Positions 18,021 to 26,537 of a DNA stretch of 64,000 nt are shown here, piece by piece; within the stretch, counting starts at the first letter, position 1, and the number at the start of each line of letters is the position of its first letter. The notes under the pieces are model-generated. The model had not been told where the DNA came from. It did no database searches and saw only the letters and a list, made by a program, of their open reading frames with translations. A program made the translations under genes and the position numbers. This stretch comes from Balneolaceae bacterium (GTDB lineage: Bacteria > Bacteroidota > Rhodothermia > Balneolales > Balneolaceae), in NCBI GenBank assembly GCA_017643365.1, contig JAEPNO010000008.1, forward strand, positions 1-64,000. The letters are read 5' to 3'.

Positions 18021-18037
18021 CTCAATTGAGTTAACTC
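18021..18037. promoter_or_regulatory. Overlapping palindromes in the divergent ThuA / GH130 promoter region
   Basis: Two perfect 10-bp palindromes share three bases: CTCAATTGAG (18021-18030) and GAGTTAACTC (18028-18037). They lie 22-38 bp before the GH130 start, in the only intergenic region (205 bp) between divergently transcribed carbohydrate genes. Placement suits an operator for a sugar-responsive regulator, but no regulator gene is adjacent. The GH130 start is also preceded by a good ribosome site (AGAGG, 6 bp before ATG). Confidence 0.4.
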
Positions 18038-18058
18038 ATTAACCGTAAGAGGATTAAT

Positions 18059-19165
18059 ATGATAAAGGCTTTCGTTTTATTGTGGATTACCTGTTTATTA
18101 GCAAAACCGACCATCGCACAAGAAAAAGAGTGGATGCTTGGTCCATTCGAGCGAGCTGAGAATCAACAACCCATCATCTCGCCGGATACACTATCAACAT
18201 TTGTTGATCCGATTCATGGCCACACAGTTTTTTGGGAGTCGATGGCTACTTTTAACCCGGCGGCGATTGTTAAAGATGGGGTGATTCACGTGTTTTACCG
18301 AGCCGAGGAAAAACTAGGTGAGGTAGGAATCGGCGGACATACATCAAGATTAGGACTGGCACTTTCGAACGATGGTAGTTTATACGATCGAGTTGACGAG
18401 CCGGTATTTTATCCCCAAAATGATGATCAAAAAAAGTATGAGTGGCCGGGAGGAGTTGAAGATCCGCGAATCGTTGAATCGGTGGAAGGCATGTATGTTT
18501 TAACCTATACGCAATGGAATCGGGAGTACCCGAGATTAGCTATTGCAACTTCAAATGATTTAGAAAATTGGGAAAAGCACGGGCCAATTTTTGAAAATTG
18601 GAAAGAGGGGATATATCATAACAGAGAATCTAAATCGGGCGCTATTGTAACTCAATTGATAGATGGCAAGTTGGTTGCTGCCAAAATTAATGATCGATAT
18701 TGGATGTATTACGGAGTTCCTCATATCTGGCTGGCAAGTTCCGAGGATTTAATAAACTGGGAACCGGTCGAGAATTATCAGGGTGTTTTGGCTCCGGTAT
18801 TGAGTCCGAGACCGGGCTATTTCGATTCGTGGCTGGTTGAAGCCGGTCCGCCACCACTTTTGACCGAGGATGGAATTGTGGTGCTTTATAATGCGGGTAA
18901 TTCTCAAAATATTGGTGCACCTGAACTAGGAAACCGAATTTATACCGGTGGACAAGCATTATATGACGCCAACGAACCGTGGAAAATTTTGGATCGCTCA
19001 GATGAGCCATTTATTAAACCGGAAATGCCATTCGAAAAATCAGGGCAGTACAAAGATGGCACCACCTTTATTGAAGGTCTGGTGTATTTGAATGGACAGT
19101 GGTTTTTGTACTATGGCACTGCAGATAGCATGGTTGGAGTGGTAAGCTGGAAACCGAACGACTGA
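18059..19165 (+). CDS. Secreted glycoside phosphorylase/hydrolase of family GH130
   Basis: A 368-residue protein with signal peptide ('IKAFVLLWITCLLAKPTIAQ'). The remainder fits a five-bladed propeller of GH130: 'FNPAAIVKDGVIHVFYRAEE' and 'SRLGLALSNDG' in blade one, 'WPGGVEDPRIVE' (family hallmark GGxEDPR), 'YVLTYTQWN', 'GPPPLLTEDGIVVLYNA', and 'WFLYYGTADSMVGVV' at the end. Characterised members act on beta-1,2- or beta-1,4-mannosides, mostly by phosphorolysis, though some secreted members hydrolyse. Export argues that inorganic phosphate may not be the partner here. It converges on the GH81 gene. No SusC/SusD pair is present, so this is not a classical utilisation locus. Confidence 0.85.
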   Translation: MIKAFVLLWITCLLAKPTIAQEKEWMLGPFERAENQQPIISPDTLSTFVDPIHGHTVFWESMATFNPAAIVKDGVIHVFYRAEEKLGEVGIGGHTSRLGLALSNDGSLYDRVDEPVFYPQNDDQKKYEWPGGVEDPRIVESVEGMYVLTYTQWNREYPRLAIATSNDLENWEKHGPIFENWKEGIYHNRESKSGAIVTQLIDGKLVAAKINDRYWMYYGVPHIWLASSEDLINWEPVENYQGVLAPVLSPRPGYFDSWLVEAGPPPLLTEDGIVVLYNAGNSQNIGAPELGNRIYTGGQALYDANEPWKILDRSDEPFIKPEMPFEKSGQYKDGTTFIEGLVYLNGQWFLYYGTADSMVGVVSWKPND

Positions 19166-19176
19166 ATAAAAAGTGG

Positions 19177-19201
19177 TCCTTTCCCTTATTAGGGGAAAGG
19201 A
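19177..19201. terminator. Bidirectional terminator between GH130 and GH81
   Basis: The stem TCCTTTCCC / GGGGAAAGGA with a short TTATTA loop sits between two convergent genes. Short T-rich and A-rich flanks lie on either side, so it could stop transcription from both directions. Confidence 0.6.
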
Positions 19202-19207
19202 TTTCAA

Positions 19208-22200
19208 TCACTTCATCAAGATCATTTTATTCGATAACACTTTTCCATTGAATTCGAGTTGGTAGACATAAACTCCGCTTGATAAGTTTGAGGCATCGAA
19301 AGTAAGAGAATATTGACCGGCACTTCGAAATTCATCAGCCAGAACCTGAACCGTTTGTCCTAACATATTGAAGACTTTCAAACTTACCTTTCCACTTTCA
19401 GGCAAACTAAAATTGATCTGCGTAGTTGGATTGAATGGATTCGGATAATTTTGCGATAAGGCAAAATCAGAAGGTGTTGATGTTTCCTCTTCGTTGGATA
19501 CTGCATCTGAATTGGTAACTACAATCTTATCCATACTGAATAGCCAGTTATTTTTCTCAGAATTGAAATCGGTATCAAACTCAAAGCGCATGATATGCGT
19601 ACCGGCGTCAAGAGTAACGGGTTCTATATCAATTGGTTGAAAGTTGATGAAACTACCGGTTCCGGTAACCTGTTTTTTACCACTTACATCAACATTATCC
19701 ACGAAAAGGGTGAAATTTCCGAATCCCGGAACCGTAGCAACGTAGGGGCTAAACTTGTAGTTACCTGCTTCGGCAACTTGAAAGGTGTACTCAACCCACT
19801 CACCGGCTACAATCCAGTAGATGTGAATTTGTCCGCCATCCGCACTTAAGTCAACGCCTTCATCAGGGCGATATACTAAGCCGGCATTGTTTGCATCAAC
19901 ATCATGGTAAGCGATACCTTCGCCGCCCAAATCGTAATTTTCTGCCTGCATTGTCCCCGGAAAAGAAACAGGTGTTCCTGAATATGCGGTACCACTTGGA
20001 AGTACTTCAACCGTTACACTATCGGTAGTTGAAAGTTCATCGGAATTGGTAACTGTTAAGGAAACCGTGTAGGAACCAACTTCAGTGAAGGTAAATACGG
20101 TATCTTGAGCGGAACTAGAACCGAGCCCATCAAAATCCCATTCGAAAGTCAATGCCTTATCGTTGCGGTCGAAGCTGTTAGTGGCATCAAAATGCACTTG
20201 AAGTGGAGATTTTCCGCTTGTTTTATCAGCCACTAAAAGTACAACCGGTGCATTTGGGTTAACTTCTTCGGTTGATTCAGTAAGCATTTCACCGGCCGGA
20301 ACAGTCATAGAATATCCATCAGAAAAAGTAACTAAACGATCTGATGTTCCTGCGTTAAAAGCGATGTAGGTATTTGAATTTCCTTTTTTGAAGACTGAAT
20401 AAGTCGGGATATCTGCCGTAACTGTGGTGTCTACCTGACCCATGCGTTTCATATTGTACAACCAATGCATGGTGTGCGCTTTCGACTCACCATCAAAAGC
20501 TTCATAATTTGGATCGGCCAAATAATAAGCTAATGCTTGATCGGCATCAGCCAAAGCAAGGAATTGCCAAAAAATATCTTTCCATTTATTCGGTTGACCA
20601 CTGCGTTCTTCAACTACTTCGTTATAGTTTTTAACCACATAATCCGGGTGCCTACCTAAGTAAAGCGAACCGCTGGTTATGGGAAGCAAATTGATGCCAT
20701 GTACAAACTCGGGATCGCCGCCAAACCAAGTTGCATGCACACCTTTCGAGCCCCAAACCATACCTATGGCTTCATGAGGGTAATCTTCTGGGAAAACGGC
20801 TTCATCCACATCAAACCAGTATTGTTCAACAGCGGTAGTTTCGGTTGCATACAGGAAAATTCCCATATCCCGAATTTCGGTCTGGCCGGTAACCTCACCC
20901 CATAAAACTACTGCGGAAGCAAAATTCATCGACTCGGAGCTGGATTCCTGATTGTTACCCTCTGCAAAATCACCATGACCGGCAGCCCACGAATGTCCGG
21001 CATAAATATCGTGTGATCGTAAAAATGGGAATAAATCATCATCACGATTCCAATTATTGGCGTCGCGAATTAGCATATTTACCATGCCACCCCATTGATC
21101 CTGCCCTGCCCAAGCCGGGTCGTATTTTGCAATTGTTGCTGCACTAACTATGGCGTAACTCATATGGAAGTGATGGTCGTTAATTTGATTATCTGCACCA
21201 AAACCGGATGGGTAGCCGGTTAACACATCCCAATTTGCGTTGTAAGAATATTCCTGATCGCCACCTACGGTAAACCAATCTTCCAGGCGTGTTTTTAACG
21301 CAGCAAGAAAATAGTCGCGTTCGGTATCCATCCCCATTTGATCGGCGATATGCACCAGATTTGCAAAGCGTGCCATGGCCTTTCCATTTTCGTAGGATGG
21401 GCCGGAATTAAGCGATTCGGTGGCAACATCAGCAACTAAGCTTTTAAGAACATCGGGATTGTAATCCCCTTGATTTGGCAGTGCCGGAAGTACCCCTTGA
21501 AACTTTAGAGTTGTTGAGAACGAGTTTCCAGTAATTACTTTCATATCACCACGAGGAGAGATATAGGAGTGGTTTGTTAATTGATTGGTTTCATTTAGAT
21601 GCAGCCATTGATGGCGATATAAAGCTGAAATGGTTTCGTTGATATTGCCATCAGCTGAATCCATCAAGGCAGTTTCGTAGCTGTATGTAGAAGTGAGCTC
21701 GGAAGTTGCTTCGTTATATTGCCATTCAACTAAGCTATTGGTGATGAAAGCATAAGCGCGTGCTTTAAAAAGATTCAGCGTAGCCTCTGTACCATCCGGT
21801 AAAAGCGCCACGGAGATAAAATCTTTCCCATTTAAATCGGAAGTGAACGTGCCCGATGTATTCCAGCTAGAACCGGTTGGGGCAAATATTCCGTAATGTC
21901 GACCTTCAATGGTAACACCTAGAACTCCGCCTTGATTGTACCATACCGAAGGGTTTCCGGAAAAGTTTATGGCAGCATTGCCACCGTTTATTTTGAAATA
22001 AACAAAAGGAAGACCGTGCCCAAGTGTGGCGTACATCGACTTATCGCCGTCTAGCCATTCAGCAGTTACAGTCCAGTCATCGTAGCTGTACGTTTTAGTA
22101 TTTGATGCATTCATTCCGGAAACACCAACCGTCATTTGTGCCACGTAAGGAAATAAGTAATCGGTACCGGGAGCGGCGGTTGCAAATACATGCTGAGAAG

Positions 22201-22528
22201 TGTAACTAAGCTCTAAGCCTGCACTAGTTGCTTGCATCGAAAGTGGGTGAGCAATGAGCTTTCCTGAATGCGGATTGCCAAAAAATGGAAATATTAGGCT
22301 ACTCCAGAAATCGTTGGTTTGCACACGTTGATCGAAGGAAGCAGAAACTTTTGGGAGAATGTTTTGTCCGTTAAAGTTTTGTGGCCCAATTTCGCCAGAA
22401 GGCAAACTTGTACTGTAGCTACCTGCTCCAACAGTTACAGATTGAGCAAACAGAACATTTTGGCTAACGAAGGTTAAAACGATCAAAAGAAATGATGAAC
22501 GAATAACAGAAAGTAAATTGGTAGGCAT
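19208..22528 (-). CDS. Secreted GH81 endo-beta-1,3-glucanase with PKD, CBM6 and type IX sorting tail
   Basis: A 1106-residue exported enzyme. The signal peptide ends near 'VLFAQ'. Residues ~35-750 match GH81: the N-terminal 'NDFWSSLIFPFFG' and 'LIAHPLSMQAT', then 'RSHDIYAGHSWAAGHGDFAE' followed by 'GNNQESSSESMNFASAVVLW', which carries the acidic catalytic residues, and 'EAIGMVWGSKGVHATWFGG'. GH81 enzymes cut laminarin-type beta-1,3-glucan internally. A PKD domain (~765-845, 'FEWDFDGLGS'), a CBM6-type module (~855-1000, 'MQAENYDLGGEGIAYHD') and the sorting tail ('LSQNYPNPFNPTTQINF') follow. The sorting tail is close to that of the ThuA fusion. Together they suggest surface or extracellular breakdown of algal or fungal glucan. 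Confidence 0.92.
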   Translation of the reverse strand: MPTNLLSVIRSSFLLIVLTFVSQNVLFAQSVTVGAGSYSTSLPSGEIGPQNFNGQNILPKVSASFDQRVQTNDFWSSLIFPFFGNPHSGKLIAHPLSMQATSAGLELSYTSQHVFATAAPGTDYLFPYVAQMTVGVSGMNASNTKTYSYDDWTVTAEWLDGDKSMYATLGHGLPFVYFKINGGNAAINFSGNPSVWYNQGGVLGVTIEGRHYGIFAPTGSSWNTSGTFTSDLNGKDFISVALLPDGTEATLNLFKARAYAFITNSLVEWQYNEATSELTSTYSYETALMDSADGNINETISALYRHQWLHLNETNQLTNHSYISPRGDMKVITGNSFSTTLKFQGVLPALPNQGDYNPDVLKSLVADVATESLNSGPSYENGKAMARFANLVHIADQMGMDTERDYFLAALKTRLEDWFTVGGDQEYSYNANWDVLTGYPSGFGADNQINDHHFHMSYAIVSAATIAKYDPAWAGQDQWGGMVNMLIRDANNWNRDDDLFPFLRSHDIYAGHSWAAGHGDFAEGNNQESSSESMNFASAVVLWGEVTGQTEIRDMGIFLYATETTAVEQYWFDVDEAVFPEDYPHEAIGMVWGSKGVHATWFGGDPEFVHGINLLPITSGSLYLGRHPDYVVKNYNEVVEERSGQPNKWKDIFWQFLALADADQALAYYLADPNYEAFDGESKAHTMHWLYNMKRMGQVDTTVTADIPTYSVFKKGNSNTYIAFNAGTSDRLVTFSDGYSMTVPAGEMLTESTEEVNPNAPVVLLVADKTSGKSPLQVHFDATNSFDRNDKALTFEWDFDGLGSSSAQDTVFTFTEVGSYTVSLTVTNSDELSTTDSVTVEVLPSGTAYSGTPVSFPGTMQAENYDLGGEGIAYHDVDANNAGLVYRPDEGVDLSADGGQIHIYWIVAGEWVEYTFQVAEAGNYKFSPYVATVPGFGNFTLFVDNVDVSGKKQVTGTGSFINFQPIDIEPVTLDAGTHIMRFEFDTDFNSEKNNWLFSMDKIVVTNSDAVSNEEETSTPSDFALSQNYPNPFNPTTQINFSLPESGKVSLKVFNMLGQTVQVLADEFRSAGQYSLTFDASNLSSGVYVYQLEFNGKVLSNKMILMK

Positions 22529-22540
22529 CTAATAAAATGA

Positions 22541-22575
22541 GTGATAGAATTTAGACAAGTTAGGAATTCTATCAC
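22541..22575. promoter_or_regulatory. 11-bp perfect inverted repeat upstream of the GH81 gene
   Basis: GTGATAGAATT and its exact complement AATTCTATCAC are separated by 13 bp, starting 13 bp before the GH81 start. No T-run follows on the minus strand, so an operator or a leader hairpin is more likely than a terminator for the kinase gene upstream. Confidence 0.45.
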
Positions 22576-22620
22576 CAACAAAACTAATGAAATAATTTCT
22601 CATCAGGGGTTTCGGAGTGG

Positions 22621-24237
22621 CTATGCTTTACCGTTAAGTATATCCGAAATATGATTCATCAGAACTTTGTAGCTGTTCACGTTTTTTTGAACCACCGCTA
22701 ATGCCTCGGTATAAAGTTCTTTTTGTTCGGTTTTGGAGATTGTTTTTCCGGAATAAATAATAACCGGCACTTCGGTTCGATCTTTCATTGTTCGAATGTG
22801 GTACAGCACGTCTTTCCCGTAAGCATCAGGTAAATACATATCTAAAATGATGCAGTCGAAATGCGCGTCGGTTTCAAGAATTTCGTAGGCTTCTTGAGCT
22901 GACTCAGCCGTGATACACTCTTTAACCACAACGCTCAAAAACTCTTTCAACGCCATATTGTGGATGGTAGAGTTATCAACAAGTAAAACTCTTCCTTTCG
23001 ATTTCTTCGTACCTGACTGATTATCATCGGATGTTTTGCTCGCCTCTGATTGAACAACTTTAACTATTTCAACTTCGGGTTTACTCTCAACGGCTTTACG
23101 GCTATCTGACGGCAGATACACAGTAAATGTGCTTCCAGATCCATATTCGCTTTCGAGGGTAAGTTTGCCGCCTAAAATGTGAGCTATTTCTTTTGAAATG
23201 GCTAAACCAAGACCGGTTCCCCCATATTTCTTTTCAGTGGATTGCCCCTCTGCTTGCACATAACTTTCGAACACGATACTTCTTTTCTGATCATTGATTC
23301 CAATTCCGGTATCCGAAATTTCAAAGGCAATAATCGAGTCTTCCGGATCAAGATTTTGCATTGCAAGCTCATTTTGGTCAGGTAGATAAGTGGTTAATTT
23401 TACATGTCCTTTGTTAGTAAATTTAATTGCATTACTAATTAGGTTGTTTAAAACCTGTTCTAATCTGATTCTATCTGTATTGATTTCATGAACATCAGAC
23501 AAATGATTGACATATCGGAATTCTATATTCTTTTCTGCTGCAACAGGGATATACAATCGGGTTAATCTTGTACAAAATTCGTTTACACTTACTTTTTCCA
23601 ATCGGATGTCCATTTTCCCGGATTGGATCTTAGACAAGTCTAAAATCTTGTTTAACAGATCCAGAAGATTGTTACTCGAACTGTGAATTAAATCGATGTA
23701 TTCAATTTCATCTTCTTTTAGCGATTGACTTCTGTTTTCAGCTAAAATCTCGCTTAAAAGAATTACAGAGTTCAAAGTGGTTCGCATCTCATGGCTTATT
23801 TTTGCAATGAACTGCGATTTATAATTCAATTCATATTCAAGCTCTCTTCTTCGATTATCTAATATTGCATCTTCTAACTGAAGTCGAATAGTATGCTGAA
23901 TTAATTTTTCATCTTGTTGAGGAATAAAGGCCCGATATCCGGCGTCTAATAACCCATGAATTTGTTCTCTCGACCTTGACTTACCAATGGCGATAACACG
24001 GGTAAAAGCCTTTCTACGTTGAAGAGAACGCATTACTTTTTGGTGATCCAAAGAAGTGTGATCAACATTTATTAATAAAATATCCCACTGATGGCGCTTT
24101 ACTGCTTTTTGATAATCCTGATAGCTTCGAAGAAAACCGGTTTCAATTTCAATGCCTTTAATTTTTAAAGAAGAAACAGCCTGATGAACCACATCTGGAG
24201 TCTGAGCCAGTAGAATTGAAATCGTTGAGCCGGACAT
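22621..24237 (-). CDS. Hybrid histidine kinase with pseudo-receiver, HisKA, HATPase and C-terminal receiver
   Basis: A 538-residue cytoplasmic protein. Residues ~5-120 look like a receiver fold, but the strand that should carry the phospho-Asp reads 'WDILLINVDHTS', with Asn at the expected site, so it is probably inactive. HisKA follows ('FIAKISHEMRTTLNSVILLS') with the phospho-His, then a complete ATPase domain ('NNLISNAIKFTNKGHV', 'DTGIGI', 'GGTGLGLAISKEI'). The C-terminal receiver (~415-535) has Asp in 'FDCIILDMYLPDAYG' and a Lys in 'AVVQKNVNS'. No membrane segment or DNA-binding output is present, so it likely takes part in a phosphorelay. It sits between carbohydrate genes and the chemotaxis block, with no partner regulator beside it. 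Confidence 0.9.
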   Translation of the reverse strand: MSGSTISILLAQTPDVVHQAVSSLKIKGIEIETGFLRSYQDYQKAVKRHQWDILLINVDHTSLDHQKVMRSLQRRKAFTRVIAIGKSRSREQIHGLLDAGYRAFIPQQDEKLIQHTIRLQLEDAILDNRRRELEYELNYKSQFIAKISHEMRTTLNSVILLSEILAENRSQSLKEDEIEYIDLIHSSSNNLLDLLNKILDLSKIQSGKMDIRLEKVSVNEFCTRLTRLYIPVAAEKNIEFRYVNHLSDVHEINTDRIRLEQVLNNLISNAIKFTNKGHVKLTTYLPDQNELAMQNLDPEDSIIAFEISDTGIGINDQKRSIVFESYVQAEGQSTEKKYGGTGLGLAISKEIAHILGGKLTLESEYGSGSTFTVYLPSDSRKAVESKPEVEIVKVVQSEASKTSDDNQSGTKKSKGRVLLVDNSTIHNMALKEFLSVVVKECITAESAQEAYEILETDAHFDCIILDMYLPDAYGKDVLYHIRTMKDRTEVPVIIYSGKTISKTEQKELYTEALAVVQKNVNSYKVLMNHISDILNGKA

Positions 24238-24588
24238 AAATTAAGGGGAGAAAAGTGGGTTTTTATTATCTAATTAGTATCGCCGCTAAAAATCAACAAA
24301 GTGTAAGACACCTGAAAATTTATAACATTATAAAGCACTAATATAAATGTATTAAATCTGAGTAGTTCAAAATACTGATAAATAGATTTTTAAACGATAT
24401 GCTTTGAATTAGATTTTGATAAATCAAACAAACTGAATCGGTATTTGGTACAGTATTTGTTAGAGAATCTTAATAAATTATAGAACGTTGGGCCTTTTAA
24501 AACTAACTATATAAATATTTGTATTTGTAAGGCCAGCTTTAGTTATTTAGAATGTCGTTCACGTTGGCTATTTAAAAAGAGAAGACAA
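24238..24588. other. AT-rich divergent intergenic region
   Basis: 351 bp between the divergent hybrid kinase and pseudokinase genes. Very AT-rich with no coding frame and no sigma-28-like box. It presumably holds both promoters, but I cannot point to a convincing one. Confidence 0.5.
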
Positions 24589-25407
24589 GTGCAAAACACA
24601 GATAAAATTAAGCAGTTAGTAGAGCAGATTGTCGAATCTGTAAGTTCGGTAGGATATCAAGGAGAAGTTGAACAACTCCGTGATAAGTATTCAAAGCTTA
24701 AGACAGTTCATCAACTTCAAAAAAGTATTGTGCGCCAAAATATGCATAATGCGATGTCGCCATTGAGTGCCATTTCAGGATATCTAGAACTAATTAATAT
24801 GGCGCTGCTTTCGGAGCCTGATTATGAGCAGATTGAGCACTATCGGAAAAAAATTGAATCAGGCATCCAAGAAGTAAATACAATTCTTGAACAGCTTCAG
24901 GGAATTTATAACGACGAATCAGATTTGGTGACAACCGACGAGGTTGACACCTTCCTGGATGTTGATTTAAACTGGTTGGTTCGAGATGTTTGTTCGAAAA
25001 TGCACTTCACCGATTCTGACTTAAAGTTGGAAATGAAAACGATTTCGTTGCACGTACAAACCGATGTGTTTATCTCAAAACTCATCATATTTAATTTGAT
25101 CAATTATGCATCCAAGTGTAGTTCTCAAAAAGAACCGTTATCTCTAATTACCAACGAATCAAATCGAGCTGCTGAATTTATTATCGAATTCGAAGTGGTT
25201 GATCAAAAAAAAGTTGAAATAGCCCGGGTTATCAAATCTGCAAACAGTATTAGCAAAAGTTTTGAGAGTAATAACTCGTTCGACGAAGGACTACTTACCA
25301 GCGTTAAACTAGCGAAAGAAATTTTCGCGAATATTAGTTATCTGGGCTTACAAGAGGGGGAAATTCAAATCAAATTATCAATTCCGATGGCTAAGACTAA
25401 AGATTAG
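24589..25407 (+). CDS. Histidine-kinase-like protein with degenerate ATPase domain (possible phosphotransferase)
   Basis: 272 residues from a GTG preceded by AGAAG. After a coiled-coil (~20-45) there is a DHp-type helix with the phospho-His motif 'NMHNAMSPLSAISGYLELI' (residues ~49-68). The ATP-binding part is eroded. In the N-box 'FNLINYASKCS' the metal-binding Asn of the usual NA pair is Tyr; no DxGxG is present; and the G2 region reads 'FDEGLLTSVKLAKEI' instead of a GxGLGL. A dimeric DHp bundle with a dead ATPase domain is the plan of Spo0B and ChpT, which only shuttle phosphate. No sensor or membrane segment is seen. Its 3' end overlaps the tail of the opposite-strand gene by 4 bp. Confidence 0.6.
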   Translation: MQNTDKIKQLVEQIVESVSSVGYQGEVEQLRDKYSKLKTVHQLQKSIVRQNMHNAMSPLSAISGYLELINMALLSEPDYEQIEHYRKKIESGIQEVNTILEQLQGIYNDESDLVTTDEVDTFLDVDLNWLVRDVCSKMHFTDSDLKLEMKTISLHVQTDVFISKLIIFNLINYASKCSSQKEPLSLITNESNRAAEFIIEFEVVDQKKVEIARVIKSANSISKSFESNNSFDEGLLTSVKLAKEIFANISYLGLQEGEIQIKLSIPMAKTKD

Positions 25408-25811
25408 CCTTGAACATCAATCCAGCTGCCTGCCGGATTTTCGTAATTCATTATTTGATTGAAATAATTCTGATGGCGCTTAAAATCACGCTGACTATAA
25501 TCAGAATCTGCGTCGTTTGCGGAGTTCACATAAGCAAAAGGATGTGCCCTTTGTTGAGTTAAAAAACTTAACTCTTGGTACCCATCTGAGATTGATTGAT
25601 GAATTTCTTGAGCACTATTTGAGCGGAAAAATTCTCCGGATGCTTTGTTTTGTTTTGCAGAAACTTGATCAAAAGTACTACCGGCTTGTCTCTTTGCTTG
25701 ATGCTTTTCTTCCACTCCTTTTACACTTCTCGTGTAAACGGTGCCAGTAGTTAAATAAGAGGAACCGGAAACGGATACCATTGAACCGCGTCCATCATTA
25801 TTTATACTCAT
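25404..25811 (-). CDS. Small hypothetical protein next to the chemotaxis block
   Basis: A 135-residue, Ser/Gln-rich, hydrophilic protein of no family I recognise. It has no signal peptide or membrane segment. The C-terminus 'NYENPAGSWIDVQG' ends in a Gly-x-x-(aromatic or hydrophobic)-Asp-x-x pattern that is also at the end of the small orf between flgC and fliE ('RGSNFDARV'). A weak sigma-28-like box lies upstream on its strand (ACCGATAA at 25898-25891, with poor -35). The position suggests a motility-related role, but that is inference. Confidence 0.5.
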   Translation of the reverse strand: MSINNDGRGSMVSVSGSSYLTTGTVYTRSVKGVEEKHQAKRQAGSTFDQVSAKQNKASGEFFRSNSAQEIHQSISDGYQELSFLTQQRAHPFAYVNSANDADSDYSQRDFKRHQNYFNQIMNYENPAGSWIDVQG

Positions 25812-25934
25812 GTGGAAAATTTTTCTGCCCAGGCGGAAATTAATTCTATTTCACCAAAACAGCCAGTTAAATTCGATTAATTAAGAAAGTTTATCGGTCG
25901 GAATAGGGTTGAACAAAAAAAGATTAATACATCT

Positions 25935-25960
25935 TAAGGATCAGAAATATTACCCGATAA
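25935..25960 (+). promoter_or_regulatory. Sigma-28-like promoter of cheY-cheX-cheA-cheR
   Basis: TAAG, 14 bp, then CCCGATAA: close to the FliA consensus TAAA-N15-GCCGATAA. It lies 118 bp before the cheY start, with nothing else in the leader. Confidence 0.65.
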
Positions 25961-26078
25961 TTGCGTTGATAGGACTTTTTCTAGGCAGTTGAATAGAGAT
26001 ATCCTACAACCAATAAACCAAGTTATAGTCCACCTTTGGACAACAAATTATATTTCGCGAGCAAAAGAGGAGAACTTT

Positions 26079-26522
26079 ATGAGCACAATTAGAGCACTTG
26101 TAGTCGATGATTCTAAAATTATGCGGAGCCAAGTTAAACGGGCTTTAGATCAGGTAACCATAGCAGAATTTGAGTATGAAGAAGCAATGGATGGTGAGGA
26201 TGCTTTGGAGAAATTTAACGACGACATCGATATGCTGTTTGTGGATTGGAATATGCCAAAAATGACCGGCGTTGAGTTTGCACGTGCTGTTCGCGATCAA
26301 GGCTACGAGCACATCCCCATTATTATGGTTACTGCAGAAAAATCGATGGGTAAGGTAGATAAAGCACTTACAGAAGGTGGTGCTGATGAGTATATCACCA
26401 AACCATTTACGGCTGAAAAAATGAGCAGTACAATCGCGAAATTTTTCGATGAGCGCGGAAATTTAATTACTGGCGAGCCGGAAGAAGAGAAGAAAAGCTT
26501 CTTTAGCAGCATCCTTAAATAA
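26079..26522 (+). CDS. cheY: CheY-type chemotaxis response regulator
   Basis: A 147-residue single receiver domain starting at an ATG with a good ribosome site (AGGAG, 6 bp away); a longer upstream frame exists but lacks support. Phospho-Asp56 lies in 'MLFVDWNMP', the acidic pair is Asp10/Asp11, with Thr85 ('IIMVTAEKS') and Lys108 ('YITKPF'). CheA would phosphorylate it and it would bind the flagellar switch. Unusual is a ~20-residue tail ending 'EEEKKSFFSSILK', longer than in standard CheY. First gene of a likely operon with cheX, cheA and cheR. A second CheY lies at 33972. Confidence 0.92.
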   Translation: MSTIRALVVDDSKIMRSQVKRALDQVTIAEFEYEEAMDGEDALEKFNDDIDMLFVDWNMPKMTGVEFARAVRDQGYEHIPIIMVTAEKSMGKVDKALTEGGADEYITKPFTAEKMSSTIAKFFDERGNLITGEPEEEKKSFFSSILK

Positions 26523-26537
26523 ATTGGGAACGGTACA

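Noticed and set aside
25989-26078. Longer N-terminus for the first CheY
   Set aside because: The extra 30 residues match nothing in CheY, and the inner ATG at 26079 has a good AGGAG and the conserved receiver start.
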